Shown: positions 55,477-64,000 of the stretch, in pieces
Layout: each line of letters begins with the position of its first letter
Numbering within the stretch: position 1 is the first letter of the stretch
NCBI GenBank assembly: GCA_047612485.1
Contig: JBLGAT010000001.1
Span: forward strand, 72,671 to 136,670
DNA length: 64,000 bases
Direction of reading: 5' to 3'
Source of the DNA: Sediminicola sp047612485
GTDB taxonomy: Bacteria > Bacteroidota > Bacteroidia > Flavobacteriales > Flavobacteriaceae
Made by a program: the position numbers and the translations under genes
Notes under the pieces: generated by a model
Databases searched by the model: none
Told to the model about the DNA's origin: nothing
What the model saw: the letters and a program-made list of their open reading frames with translations, nothing else

Positions 55477-56337
55477 TTAGGCCCTAAAATTCCAGGCTAC
55501 AAATCGGCTTTGTTTATTTCCTTGTTGCATTTGCACGGTGGTATACTGTGCGCCTAGTTTATGTAACTGTTTGTAGATTTTGGGAAGATTTTCCATCTTG
55601 GAGACAAGGGTTGTGAACCATCCCACCTGTTCCTTAAAACCTACACTTTCTTTAATCATTCTTTTTATAAAAAGGGATTCGCCCCCATTGCACCACAGTT
55701 CATTGGCCTGTCCGCCAAAATTGAGGGAAAGATGTTTGGAACCATCTAGATTGTTCAATTTTCTTAAGGTACCCTTTTCAGCTTCTTCCCTTGAGGTATG
55801 AAAAGGCGGATTGCATATGGTAAAGTGAAAGTATTCCCCTTCTTTAATGATTCCCTTAAAAATATAGGCATTACTGGTTTGATGACGGATCTCGATCTTT
55901 TGTGCCAAATGGGGGGTAGATGAGACATTTTTTTTGGCAGCTTCGACAGCAGGTATATCAATATCCGCTCCCACCATATTCCATCCGTATATCTGGGTTC
56001 CAAGAATAGGATAGATACAATTGGCTCCCACACCAACATCCAAGCCCATAATGTTTTCAGAAATATCACTTTTCCCCAATAAATCTGATATATGATGGAT
56101 GTAATCCGCCCTACCAGGAATAGGGGGACACAGGTAATTTGAGGGAATCTCCCAATTACCTACCCCATAATATAATTTCAATAAAGCACTGTTTAAAGCA
56201 ATCACACCGTCATTAGCAGAAAAATCAATGGTCAAATTCCCGTATTTATTTTTATGGACAAAAGGGGACAGGGCCGGATAAGCCTTACTTAAGGCCTCAA
56301 AATCGTAAGGCGAATTATGGATACTCTTTGGGTGCAA
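55477..56337 (-). CDS. rlmF: 23S rRNA (adenine(1618)-N6)-methyltransferase
   Basis: A 286-aa SAM-dependent methyltransferase. The SAM loop GLDVGVGANCIYP is at residues 98-110 and the catalytic NPPF at 176-179 (TICNPPFHTS). The opening HPKSIHNSPYDFEAL matches RlmF. It modifies A1618 of 23S rRNA. Confidence 0.93.
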   Translation of the reverse strand: MHPKSIHNSPYDFEALSKAYPALSPFVHKNKYGNLTIDFSANDGVIALNSALLKLYYGVGNWEIPSNYLCPPIPGRADYIHHISDLLGKSDISENIMGLDVGVGANCIYPILGTQIYGWNMVGADIDIPAVEAAKKNVSSTPHLAQKIEIRHQTSNAYIFKGIIKEGEYFHFTICNPPFHTSREEAEKGTLRKLNNLDGSKHLSLNFGGQANELWCNGGESLFIKRMIKESVGFKEQVGWFTTLVSKMENLPKIYKQLHKLGAQYTTVQMQQGNKQSRFVAWNFRA

Positions 56338-56442
56338 AACAAAAAAATTATGTGAGAGATAAAGATACGCCCATTATACCTTTTTAAGGGGAATTTTGAG
56401 TCCTTTATTCTTATTTAGAGAACATTTCTGTAATTTTATCGG

Positions 56443-56856
56443 ATGGAAGGTTTGGAACAAAAATTAGAGCGCAATAACGTTAGGACCACGGCTATGCGAT
56501 TATTGATCCTGAGATTTCTTTCCGAAAAAAATGTGGCTTCGAGTCTTAGCGATATTGAAAGTAAATTTGATAAATCAGATAGGACCACGCTATACCGGAC
56601 CTTGCTAACCTTTGTTGAAAAAGGTATTGCCCATAAAATAGATGATGGCACCGGGGTTGCCAAATATGCCCTCTGTGCAGATGGTTGCAATTGTGAAATA
56701 GATAACGATCTGCACGTACACTTTCATTGCAACCAGTGCCTTGAGACCTTTTGCTTGCCAAAACACAAAATACCTACCTTGGATCTACCCAACAACTTTA
56801 TTTCGAAGGAAATTAATCTGGTTGTCAAGGGAATCTGTCCTGAATGTACTTCATAA
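56443..56856 (+). CDS. Fur-family metalloregulator (Zur/PerR-like)
   Basis: A 137-aa winged-helix repressor. The DNA-binding helix region (SDRTTLYRTLLTFVEKGIAHKI) and two CxxC structural zinc pairs (C96/C99 and C132/C135) are present, with sensing histidines at 91, 93 and 95. The neighbouring metal ATPase suggests zinc control. The exact metal is not decided by sequence alone. Confidence 0.88.
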   Translation: MEGLEQKLERNNVRTTAMRLLILRFLSEKNVASSLSDIESKFDKSDRTTLYRTLLTFVEKGIAHKIDDGTGVAKYALCADGCNCEIDNDLHVHFHCNQCLETFCLPKHKIPTLDLPNNFISKEINLVVKGICPECTS

Positions 56857-56908
56857 ATGCAATTCCGTTGCACTTGGATTAGGGCTATTTTTACAAAAAG
56901 AATAGGCT

Positions 56909-58837
56909 ATGAGTGAATCATGTGAACAGTGTACAAGTAATCCGGAACCAAGGAAAGAACAAAAGCCGTACTGGAATAGCTTGAATAAGACTTATAGCAT
57001 TCCAGCGATATGCCTTGTACTATTACTTCTCGGGATTACCTTTGATTTTTTTGACCCCACCTTCTTTTCGCCTATAATTTCCCTTATTTGGTTTGGAATC
57101 ACCTATCTCATCATAGGAGCCCCGGTATTATCCAAGTCCGCCAAATTAATTGCCAAGGGTAATATTTACAATGAATTTGTGTTAATGTCCGTCGCAACCT
57201 TAGGCGCATTTCTAATAGGTTCCTTTGCAGAAGGGGTGGCCGTAATGTTATTTTATGTTGTAGGGGAATTGTTCCAAGATATAGCGGTAAAAAAGGCAAA
57301 AAAGTCAATAGAGGCCCTTCTGAAAATACAAGAAGACAAAGCCACTATACTGGAAAATGGGACAATGCGTATAATGCATCCAAAAGAGGTGCAAATAGGT
57401 CAAACCATTTTGGTGAAACCTGGGCAAAAAGTACCCCTCGATGGAGAATTGCAAACACAGGAAGCCGATGTTAATACTGCTGCGCTCACCGGAGAATCTA
57501 TTCCGGATTACAAACAAAAAGGGGAAATGGTTTATGCCGGTTCTGTCAACCTCGGAAAACCTATAGAAATAAGGGTGAGCAGTAAATTTGATGACACCAA
57601 ATTGGCAAAGATTTTCAAGATGGTCCAAGAGGCGGCTGGCAGAAAGGCAAAAACCCAACTATTGATCAGTAGACTGGCCAAAATTTATACTCCCATTGTT
57701 TTTTGGTTGGCAATAGCGCTAGTCGTACTACCTTTCTTTTTCTTGGGTTCCGATTACATCTTCCAAACGTGGTTTCAGCGGGCCCTTATTTTTTTAGTAA
57801 TTTCTTGTCCATGTGCTTTAGTCATTTCCATCCCATTGGGATATTTTGGGGGAATTGGAGCAGGGTCAAGGAATGGGATACTTTTTAAAGGCTCCAATTT
57901 TCTAGATTTGATGACCAATGTGGATACCATTGTCATGGACAAAACAGGAACATTGACCAAAGGAATATTTGAAGTTCAGGAGGTACGAGCCATAGGTGTG
58001 GACAAGGTATTACTACTGGAATTGACGGCCATTCTGGAGGCGAACTCTACCCATCCCATAGCCAAGGCAATTGTATCCTATGCCAATATCAAAAAATCGA
58101 CTTTAAAAGCGACCAATATAGAAGAAATATCAGGCCATGGCCTGGTCGGAAAAGTCGGGGAGTACAATGTTCTAGCCGGAAATACCAAATTATTGGACAA
58201 ACACAATATTGCCTATGATACCGAATTATATAACCAAGGGCAGACCCAAATTTTAATTGCAATAAACGGCACGTATGCTGGGTACATCGCGGTTGCAGAT
58301 GCACTAAAAGAAGATGCCAAGCAAGCCATAAGCGCTTTAAATAACCTAAAAATAAAGGATATCATTATCCTCTCTGGGGACAATCAAGCAGTAGTGGATA
58401 GAATTGCCCAAGATTTGGGAATACAAAAGGCCATAGGAAATTTGTTGCCTGAAGATAAGATAATACAGGTTGAGAACTTAAAAAAGGAGGGGAGAATTGT
58501 TGCATTCATTGGCGATGGCATCAATGACGCCCCGGTTATTGCCTTAGCCGATGTAGGCATAGCCATGGGAGGCTTAGGTAGCGATGCGGCAGTGGAATCC
58601 GCTGATATTGTCATTCAGACAGACCAACCGTCAAAAGTGGCAATAGCCATCAGGATTGGCAATGCCACCAAAAAAATTATTTGGCAAAATATAACTTTGG
58701 CTTTGGGGATAAAGATTTTGGTCTTGATTTTAGGTGCCATGGGCATGGCAACGATGTGGCAGGCCGTAATTGCCGATGTAGGTGTGGCCTTGTTGGCTAT
58801 ATTGAATGCAATGCGGATTCAACGAATAAAATTCTAA
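56909..58837 (+). CDS. P1B-type heavy-metal ATPase (Zn/Cd/Pb exporter)
   Basis: A 642-aa pump without an HMA domain, though the N-terminus has a short CEQC. Motifs are TGES (194-197), the membrane CPC at 300-302, the phosphorylated D344 in DKTGT, an HP dipeptide (STHPIAK) and GDGIND at 535-540. CPC pumps export Zn, Cd or Pb. It is 52 bases after the Fur-family gene, which probably regulates it. Confidence 0.92.
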   Translation: MSESCEQCTSNPEPRKEQKPYWNSLNKTYSIPAICLVLLLLGITFDFFDPTFFSPIISLIWFGITYLIIGAPVLSKSAKLIAKGNIYNEFVLMSVATLGAFLIGSFAEGVAVMLFYVVGELFQDIAVKKAKKSIEALLKIQEDKATILENGTMRIMHPKEVQIGQTILVKPGQKVPLDGELQTQEADVNTAALTGESIPDYKQKGEMVYAGSVNLGKPIEIRVSSKFDDTKLAKIFKMVQEAAGRKAKTQLLISRLAKIYTPIVFWLAIALVVLPFFFLGSDYIFQTWFQRALIFLVISCPCALVISIPLGYFGGIGAGSRNGILFKGSNFLDLMTNVDTIVMDKTGTLTKGIFEVQEVRAIGVDKVLLLELTAILEANSTHPIAKAIVSYANIKKSTLKATNIEEISGHGLVGKVGEYNVLAGNTKLLDKHNIAYDTELYNQGQTQILIAINGTYAGYIAVADALKEDAKQAISALNNLKIKDIIILSGDNQAVVDRIAQDLGIQKAIGNLLPEDKIIQVENLKKEGRIVAFIGDGINDAPVIALADVGIAMGGLGSDAAVESADIVIQTDQPSKVAIAIRIGNATKKIIWQNITLALGIKILVLILGAMGMATMWQAVIADVGVALLAILNAMRIQRIKF

Positions 58838-58899
58838 ACAAAACAATCCATTATTTTACGATAAGTTAATGTGGCATGTTGCTTTTAGACATCTATTTA

Positions 58900-58915
58900 A
58901 TCGTAATATTGCAAT
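58900..58915. promoter_or_regulatory. probable ArsR operator
   Basis: ATCGTAATATTGCAAT is an imperfect palindrome: its half sites match at 6 of 8 positions. It lies 16 bases before the arsR ATG, where autorepression by ArsR proteins usually occurs. Confidence 0.5.
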
Positions 58916-58931
58916 GAACAAATAGAAATAA

Positions 58932-59264
58932 ATGGGACTTACCAAGTCGGAAATATTCACCGAGCAACAAAATAAGATAGCCACCTTGGCAAAAGCCTTT
59001 GGTCACCCCGCGAGAGTAGCCATATTACAACACCTTTTTAAGGCGGATACCTGTATCTGCGGAGATCTCGTTTCTGAAATTGGCTTGGCACAGCCAACGA
59101 TTTCCCAGCACTTAAAGGAACTGAAAAACTTGGGTCTGATTAAAGGCAATATCGAAGGCACCAGTATTTGCTATTGCATAGATAAAAAGGTCTGGGGGGA
59201 AATGTCCCTTCTCTTTACCAACTTTTTTACCCAAAAATCCCAAGCCGATCAAGGCTGTTGTTAA
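58932..59264 (+). CDS. arsR: ArsR-family metal/arsenic repressor
   Basis: A 110-aa winged-helix regulator with a metal-site-like CIC (TCICGDLV) at helix 3 and HTH segment GLAQPTISQHLKELKNLGLI. It ends in a Cys-Cys pair. It starts the arsenic gene set. Confidence 0.88.
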   Translation: MGLTKSEIFTEQQNKIATLAKAFGHPARVAILQHLFKADTCICGDLVSEIGLAQPTISQHLKELKNLGLIKGNIEGTSICYCIDKKVWGEMSLLFTNFFTQKSQADQGCC

Positions 59265-59275
59265 TCAAACATCAA

Positions 59276-59902
59276 ATGAATAGTGAAAATATTTTCCCAG
59301 AACTACATGATACCATTCAATCCTTAGCATTTGAAACAATAACTAAGGAGCGATTAGAAGTTCTATGGCCTTTGATAGATTACATTCAAAAGAAGGTAGA
59401 GAAAAGGGAACAAATCAATCTGAATTTTATTTGCACCCATAACTCCAGACGAAGTCATTTAGCCCAAGTATGGGCGCAAACAGGGGCATTTTATTACGGT
59501 GTTGGGCAAGTCTTTTGTTATTCCGGGGGAACGGAGGCAACGGCCTTGTTCCCAATGTCAGCGGCGACGCTAAAAGATCATGGATTTAAGGTTACTTCAC
59601 TGTCAAAGGAACCAAACCCAATTTACGCTATCAAATATGCGCAAAACGAACACCCTATCATTGGGTTCTCCAAGACCTTTAATGCAGAGTTTAATCCAAA
59701 GTCGAACTTTGTTGCGGTAATGACCTGTTCCCAAGCAGATGCAGGATGTCCTTTAATTTTAGGAGCTGAAAAAAGAATCCCTATAACCTATGAAGATCCA
59801 AAAGCGTTTGATGGCACACCCTTGCAAATAGCAAAATATAGGGAACGGAGCCTGCAGATAGCCACCGAATTGACTTATGTGTTTTCACAAATTAAAGCTT
59901 GA
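59276..59902 (+). CDS. low-molecular-weight phosphatase-fold arsenate reductase-like protein
   Basis: A 208-aa protein with the phosphatase loop CTHNSRR (C53, R59) and a C-terminal cysteine region (MTCSQADAGCPL). Family members are arsenate reductases or tyrosine phosphatases; the ars neighbours favour arsenate reduction. I use the ATG at 59276, 11 bases after arsR. Confidence 0.85.
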   Translation: MNSENIFPELHDTIQSLAFETITKERLEVLWPLIDYIQKKVEKREQINLNFICTHNSRRSHLAQVWAQTGAFYYGVGQVFCYSGGTEATALFPMSAATLKDHGFKVTSLSKEPNPIYAIKYAQNEHPIIGFSKTFNAEFNPKSNFVAVMTCSQADAGCPLILGAEKRIPITYEDPKAFDGTPLQIAKYRERSLQIATELTYVFSQIKA

Positions 59903-59904
59903 AC

Positions 59905-60957
59905 ATGACCCAAACAAAAAAAAAACTTGGCTTCTTGGACAGTTACCTTACCCTTTGGATATTTCTGGCAATGGGCTTAGGAGTTTCTTTAGGTTACTTG
60001 GCTCCTTCAGTTCCAAACTTGATCGATTCATTGGGAAATGGTTCCACCAACATCCCTATAGCCATAGGACTCATTCTAATGATGTATCCTCCCTTGGCCA
60101 AGGTAAATTATGCCCTGCTTCCCAAAGTGTTCAGAAATGTTAAGATTCTGTCCATCTCCCTTATTTTAAATTGGATCATAGGTCCTGTTTTAATGTTCGT
60201 ATTGGCCATTACTTTTTTGCAGGATTATCCGGAATATATGGTGGGCCTTATTTTAATTGGGCTTGCCAGGTGTATCGCCATGGTATTGGTTTGGAACGAT
60301 CTTGCTGAAGGCAGTAGTGAATATGGAGCCGGACTGGTGGCGTTGAACAGCATTTTTCAAGTATTTGCCTATAGTTTTTACGCATGGCTATTTATCACCG
60401 TATTGCCCCCATTTTTTGGTTTTGAGGGTGCCATAGTGGACATATCCATCAGTACGATTGCCCGAAGTGTGGCCATTTATCTCGGAATACCCTTTTTAGC
60501 AGGAATAGTTAGTAGATTGGTTCTGGTCAGGTTAAAAGGAGAGGAGTGGTATACAACCCGCTTTATCCCTGCCATATCACCTATGACCCTCATAGCCCTT
60601 TTATTCACCATTGTGGTCATGTTCTCTTTAAAAGGTCAGCTTATCGTTGAGATTCCAATGGATGTTGTTGTTATTGCCATTCCCTTACTGATCTATTTTG
60701 TGATCATGTTCCTCATCGGGTTTTTCTTTAGTAAGGCAATGGGGGCCAGTTATGATAAAAATGCCGCGATTTCGTTTACAGCCGCAGGAAATAATTTTGA
60801 ATTGGCTATTGCGGTGGCTATTGGGGTGTTCGGAATTAATTCCGGTCAGGCTTTTGCCGGGGTCATTGGACCTTTGGTAGAAGTCCCCGCGTTGATACTA
60901 TTGGTACGTGTAGCTTTTTGGTTGCGCAAAAAATACTATACACCCATCAAAGTCTGA
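59905..60957 (+). CDS. arsB: arsenite efflux permease, Acr3 type
   Basis: A 350-aa inner-membrane protein with about ten helices. The Acr3 patterns LARCIAMVLVWNDLAEG (the essential Cys) and FTAAGNNFELAIAVAIG are present. It exports arsenite. It begins 2 bases after the reductase-like gene, so arsR, the reductase and acr3 form one operon. Confidence 0.93.
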   Translation: MTQTKKKLGFLDSYLTLWIFLAMGLGVSLGYLAPSVPNLIDSLGNGSTNIPIAIGLILMMYPPLAKVNYALLPKVFRNVKILSISLILNWIIGPVLMFVLAITFLQDYPEYMVGLILIGLARCIAMVLVWNDLAEGSSEYGAGLVALNSIFQVFAYSFYAWLFITVLPPFFGFEGAIVDISISTIARSVAIYLGIPFLAGIVSRLVLVRLKGEEWYTTRFIPAISPMTLIALLFTIVVMFSLKGQLIVEIPMDVVVIAIPLLIYFVIMFLIGFFFSKAMGASYDKNAAISFTAAGNNFELAIAVAIGVFGINSGQAFAGVIGPLVEVPALILLVRVAFWLRKKYYTPIKV

Positions 60958-61084
60958 TAAACATTTTCACAAATTCCCTTTACTAAAAGATTCTTATTTT
61001 AATGAGTTATTGGCAATTCATCCACCATTAGAACCATCGAAATTTAAATCTTTCTATATTTAGGCCCATTTAAGATAGCATTGT

Positions 61085-61954
61085 ATGAATTCAGCTAAGG
61101 AATTGCTAAATATATTAGAACTTACAGAAGTAGGTCTCCATCAATTTGAGGGCGATAGTAAGACCATAGGCAGCCCTAATGTTTTTGGGGGACAGGTATT
61201 GGCACAGGCCTTGAATGCGGCATACAGAACAATTACCAATAACCGTATTTTACATTCCCTTCATTCCTATTTTTTGGAAGCCGGGAATTTGGAATTGCCC
61301 ATAAGATATGAGGTCAATATTATAAGGGATGGCGGCAGTTTCTCCACGAGAAGGGTAACCGCTCTTCAAAAGGAACAGATCATTTTTATCCTGTCAGCTT
61401 CTTTTCATAAGATAGAAAATGGGTACGAACATCAAATCCCAATGAAAACCAATATAAAACCCCCAGAAGAGCTGTTGAGTTGGGAAGACCTTTTGAAACA
61501 ATATGGAAAATTTATGCCCAAAAACAGAAGGGAATTTCTAGAGATTGAGCGGCCAATAGATTTTAAACCTACAGTCGTGGAGAATCCCATGGATAGAAAA
61601 GATTTGCCACCGTTCAATGATGTCTGGTTTAAATTAAAAGGGAATGTAAATGGTTTGAAATTGCCAATAAAGCAACAGATACTTACCTATATCTCAGATT
61701 ACAATATTTTGTTGACTGCCATATTACCCAATGCCAGTAAAGCGCATTACGGCAATTTGCAAATGGCAAGTTTGGACCATTCTATGTGGTTCTTCAGGGA
61801 ATTTGATTTTAATGATTGGATGCTTTTTTCGATAGAATCTCCAAACACCAACAATGCCCGTGGCTTCTCTAGAGGCAATATTTTCACAAGGGATGGCAGA
61901 CTTATTGCTTCTGTTGCCCAGGAAGGCTTGTTAAGGCCATTAAAGAAACAATAG
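61085..61954 (+). CDS. tesB: acyl-CoA thioesterase II
   Basis: A 289-aa double hot-dog protein. The TesB features GSPNVFGGQVLAQAL, LHSLHSYFL and ASLDHSMWFFREFDFNDW are clear, the last with the catalytic Asp. It hydrolyses medium- and long-chain acyl-CoA. Monocistronic. Confidence 0.92.
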   Translation: MNSAKELLNILELTEVGLHQFEGDSKTIGSPNVFGGQVLAQALNAAYRTITNNRILHSLHSYFLEAGNLELPIRYEVNIIRDGGSFSTRRVTALQKEQIIFILSASFHKIENGYEHQIPMKTNIKPPEELLSWEDLLKQYGKFMPKNRREFLEIERPIDFKPTVVENPMDRKDLPPFNDVWFKLKGNVNGLKLPIKQQILTYISDYNILLTAILPNASKAHYGNLQMASLDHSMWFFREFDFNDWMLFSIESPNTNNARGFSRGNIFTRDGRLIASVAQEGLLRPLKKQ

Positions 61955-62027
61955 CCAATTAATTTATCATTTTATCCCTTCACTTCTTTTATGTCCTAAT
62001 AAGGTGGTAATGCAGGATGATATTTAA

Positions 62028-62651
62028 TTATAGTACTTTCTTTGGAGTCCTCATTTTTCTTAATAGGGAAATGTCCAAAAGGGCAAACCAGCCAAGAAAA
62101 CTAATGAAGGTGATTTTTTGTATCACTGGTAGAACTTTTATAAGTAGTCCGGATTCATAAATATAAAAATTTAGGAGAAAAATGGCCAAACAAAAAATAC
62201 CCAGAGCAAAAAGTTCTTGATAACCATCCCTAAAAAGGGCCACAATGGTGATGACCATGGCCAATAAACCAATGAGTCCGGCAACATAAATAACCAAATC
62301 GTGGGAGGTAGACGATAAAAATAAGGTAATCATCATTGCAGAAATACCAGCCAACCTAATAATCGAAAGGTGCACCCCTTTATTTTTAAATAATTTAGGC
62401 AAATAGTACCATAATACGGACAAGCAAGAGCAAAGTGAAAAAAGAGCAAAACGAGCTAGGCTCTTGGAAGGGTTTGGAGCACCGTTCAGTGAGGTGGTAT
62501 CCAACAAATCACATAAATAATTGTTCAGAAAACTATACCCATCCTCGGCTTGGGAAAAGTGAGATCCCCCGGGATAATTAAAGGCAGACTTAAAATAAAA
62601 GAATATAAATAAGAGCATTCCTAAAAGCGGAATCATCAGAACAATGGGCAT
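62028..62651 (-). CDS. multi-span membrane protein (DUF998-like)
   Basis: A 207-aa protein with about six hydrophobic helices and a loop FLNNYLCDLLDTTSLNG resembling DUF998 proteins. Function unknown. A 9-bp inverted repeat (GTATTCTAA/TTAGAATAC) lies upstream at 62662-62725. Confidence 0.65.
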   Translation of the reverse strand: MPIVLMIPLLGMLLFIFFYFKSAFNYPGGSHFSQAEDGYSFLNNYLCDLLDTTSLNGAPNPSKSLARFALFSLCSCLSVLWYYLPKLFKNKGVHLSIIRLAGISAMMITLFLSSTSHDLVIYVAGLIGLLAMVITIVALFRDGYQELFALGIFCLAIFLLNFYIYESGLLIKVLPVIQKITFISFLGWFALLDISLLRKMRTPKKVL

Positions 62652-62661
62652 TTTGAACGTG

Positions 62662-62725
62662 GTATTCTAATTCATTTCTAGATTTTTTAGTTTTAAAACC
62701 GTTGTGAAACTCTAAGTTAGAATAC
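62662..62725. repeat. 9-bp inverted repeat
   Basis: GTATTCTAA at 62662-62670 is the exact reverse complement of TTAGAATAC at 62717-62725, with 46 bases between. It lies between recQ and the membrane protein gene; possible leader stem or regulatory site. Confidence 0.4.
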
Positions 62726-62802
62726 TCTCTATAAAAATGAAATGACATATGTCAACCCAAGAATAAGAGCGTTGTGTTTTTACCTTGCTTATTAAGATAT
62801 AA

Positions 62803-64000
62803 TTATCTGTTTTCCCTTTCTAGAATAGTCAGGGCCAAACGTATTTTGGAATAGGCCAATTCCTCCTTAAAATGTTCAAAATAAGGTTTTAGGCCTTCTG
62901 GGGAATCCAATTCCAGCTTTGCCTTTTTTACTGAATTCACCTCCTCTTTAGTGACATATTGATACATATCTATATCCTTGCCCTCACTGTATAATTTGGA
63001 CAAATGAGAAAAAACAGTGGGTCCCTTTATGTCGCGGGCTGTGGCAATAGCCTCTATGGACATGCCCTTCTTGTACATTTCATAAGTTACCTTAGCGGTA
63101 TCTGATTTCTTGGGTTTCTTCTTTTTCTCCGCCATAAAAGCATTGATTTCCGCAATGAACTCCTCTCCATAAACCTCCATTTTTCGTTTTCCCACCCCAC
63201 TTATCTGCTTAAAATCAGCTTCGCCCATAGGACGTTCTGTCTCTATTTCCTTCAAAGTGGCATCACTAAAAATCAAGTAGGCAGGAATATTTTCTTCCTG
63301 AGATATTTTTAAACGCAGCAATCGCAACCTTTCAAACAACGTATCGGTTTTCTTGGACTTTTTCGTCTTTTCTTTCTGTTCTTCCTGTTTCAACGTCCTA
63401 TCTATAGGTTTGGTCATTTGTACTTCCTGCCCATTAAAAAGGACTTCCTTGGAAAATTGGGTGAGCCGCAGGGCATTGTGTTTGTGAAAAGCAATTTCAC
63501 AATAGCCTTGATCTATCAATTGAATGATATAGTGCTGCCAGTCTTTCCAAGAGATATCAGTTCCTATACCGTAGGAGGGAAGTTGATCATAGTGTTTTTC
63601 CAATGTAGTGGCATTCTTTGCTCCTCTGAGCACATCGATAATGACCCCCATGGATTCCGCTTCCCTCAATCTGGTGATAACAGACAGGGCTTTTTGGGCT
63701 ATGACGGCACCATTAAAAAATTCTGGAGGATTTTTACACACATCACAGTTTCCGCAATTCTCTGCCAAGAGTTCTCCAAAATAACTCAATAAAATTTTCC
63801 GTCTACAACTTGTGGCCTCAGAGAATTGTTTCATGCGTTCCAATTTGGCAATCTGTAGTTGCTCATTGGTTGTGCCATCTATAAACCGTCGCAATTGCAG
63901 CACATCCGCATAGCTGTGGAATAAAAGTGCTTTGGCCTTGGTGCCGTCCCTACCGGCACGACCGATCTCTTGATAGTATCCCTCCAAATTTTTGGGCATG
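62803..64000 (-). CDS. recQ: ATP-dependent DNA helicase RecQ, C-terminal part (partial)
   Basis: The gene runs off the right edge. The visible 398 residues begin in helicase motif VI (YYQEIGRAGRDG), then the RecQ zinc site (CRRKILLSYFGE, CGNCDVC), the RQC winged helix, an HRDC domain (about 225-290 of this part, ISGVGKRKMEVYG) and a C-terminal helix-turn-helix domain (YEMYKKGMSIEAIA). RecQ unwinds DNA in repair and recombination. The Met near 63999 is internal, not a start. Confidence 0.93.
   Translation of the reverse strand, partial: MPKNLEGYYQEIGRAGRDGTKAKALLFHSYADVLQLRRFIDGTTNEQLQIAKLERMKQFSEATSCRRKILLSYFGELLAENCGNCDVCKNPPEFFNGAVIAQKALSVITRLREAESMGVIIDVLRGAKNATTLEKHYDQLPSYGIGTDISWKDWQHYIIQLIDQGYCEIAFHKHNALRLTQFSKEVLFNGQEVQMTKPIDRTLKQEEQKEKTKKSKKTDTLFERLRLLRLKISQEENIPAYLIFSDATLKEIETERPMGEADFKQISGVGKRKMEVYGEEFIAEINAFMAEKKKKPKKSDTAKVTYEMYKKGMSIEAIATARDIKGPTVFSHLSKLYSEGKDIDMYQYVTKEEVNSVKKAKLELDSPEGLKPYFEHFKEELAYSKIRLALTILERENR

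Overview
The window is a chromosomal segment from a member of the Bacteroidota, almost certainly a marine Flavobacteriaceae. The evidence is the short primary sigma factor, the recurring TAnnTTTG promoter elements, start codons without clear Shine-Dalgarno sites, and many flavobacterial family proteins (DUF6155, DUF2461, a BNR/sortilin-type secreted protein, IorAB with a molybdenum cofactor cluster). An Arenibacter, Maribacter or Zobellia-like genus is plausible, but the sequence does not settle it. Base composition is AT-rich by eye. I saw no rRNA, tRNA, CRISPR array, prophage or intact insertion sequence.

Layout. 1-11.8 kb holds housekeeping genes: the end of truA, corA, a Dps-like protein, a dead DUF1328 gene with three in-frame TAG codons, cysM/cysE, DUF2461, a large BNR-repeat secreted protein, a LolA-like protein, a hot-dog thioesterase and an M19 dipeptidase. 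12-17.7 kb is a signalling locus: hybrid histidine kinase, single-domain response regulator, membrane-anchored HEAT protein and a family 2 glycosyltransferase that stops after its DxD motif. It is followed by two tandem paralogous micro-ORFs of 32 and 33 codons and a strong terminator. 17.7-33 kb carries rpoD, a 2-hydroxyacid dehydrogenase, an orphan SF2 helicase with a glycosyltransferase, menB, a one-domain DEAD-like protein with a DUF2007 protein (this pair is flanked by two copies of a roughly 120-bp non-coding direct repeat), a BLUF photoreceptor, a serine hydrolase, pirin, three cell-wall or peptide hydrolases, an unlisted 55-aa membrane protein and a VWA lipoprotein.

33.2-43.7 kb is a compact molybdenum-enzyme operon: iorA, iorB (Tat-exported lipoprotein), moaD, moaA, a mobA-like gene, moeB/thiF-rhodanese, a TauE/SafE permease, moeA, xdhC, a mocA-like gene and a secreted amidohydrolase. 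It combines cofactor synthesis, sulfuration, insertion and export with one exported molybdo-hydroxylase. moaC and moaE are not in it. 44-50.6 kb has an ECF sigma factor with a membrane partner, a GH63-type glucosidase, a GH37 trehalase and an OmpA lipoprotein. 50.7-56.3 kb has an MFS transporter, a cold-shock-domain protein, a HAD hydrolase, a second copy of the orphan SF2 helicase, and rlmF. 56.4-61 kb is a metal/arsenic resistance stretch (Fur family regulator, P1B ATPase, ArsR, arsenate-reductase-like phosphatase, Acr3). The window ends with a tesB-like thioesterase, a membrane protein and the C-terminal part of recQ.

The most novel-looking items are the tandem micro-ORF pair next to the truncated glycosyltransferase, the direct non-coding repeats bracketing a two-gene cassette, the duplicated orphan helicase, and the amber-riddled DUF1328 remnant.
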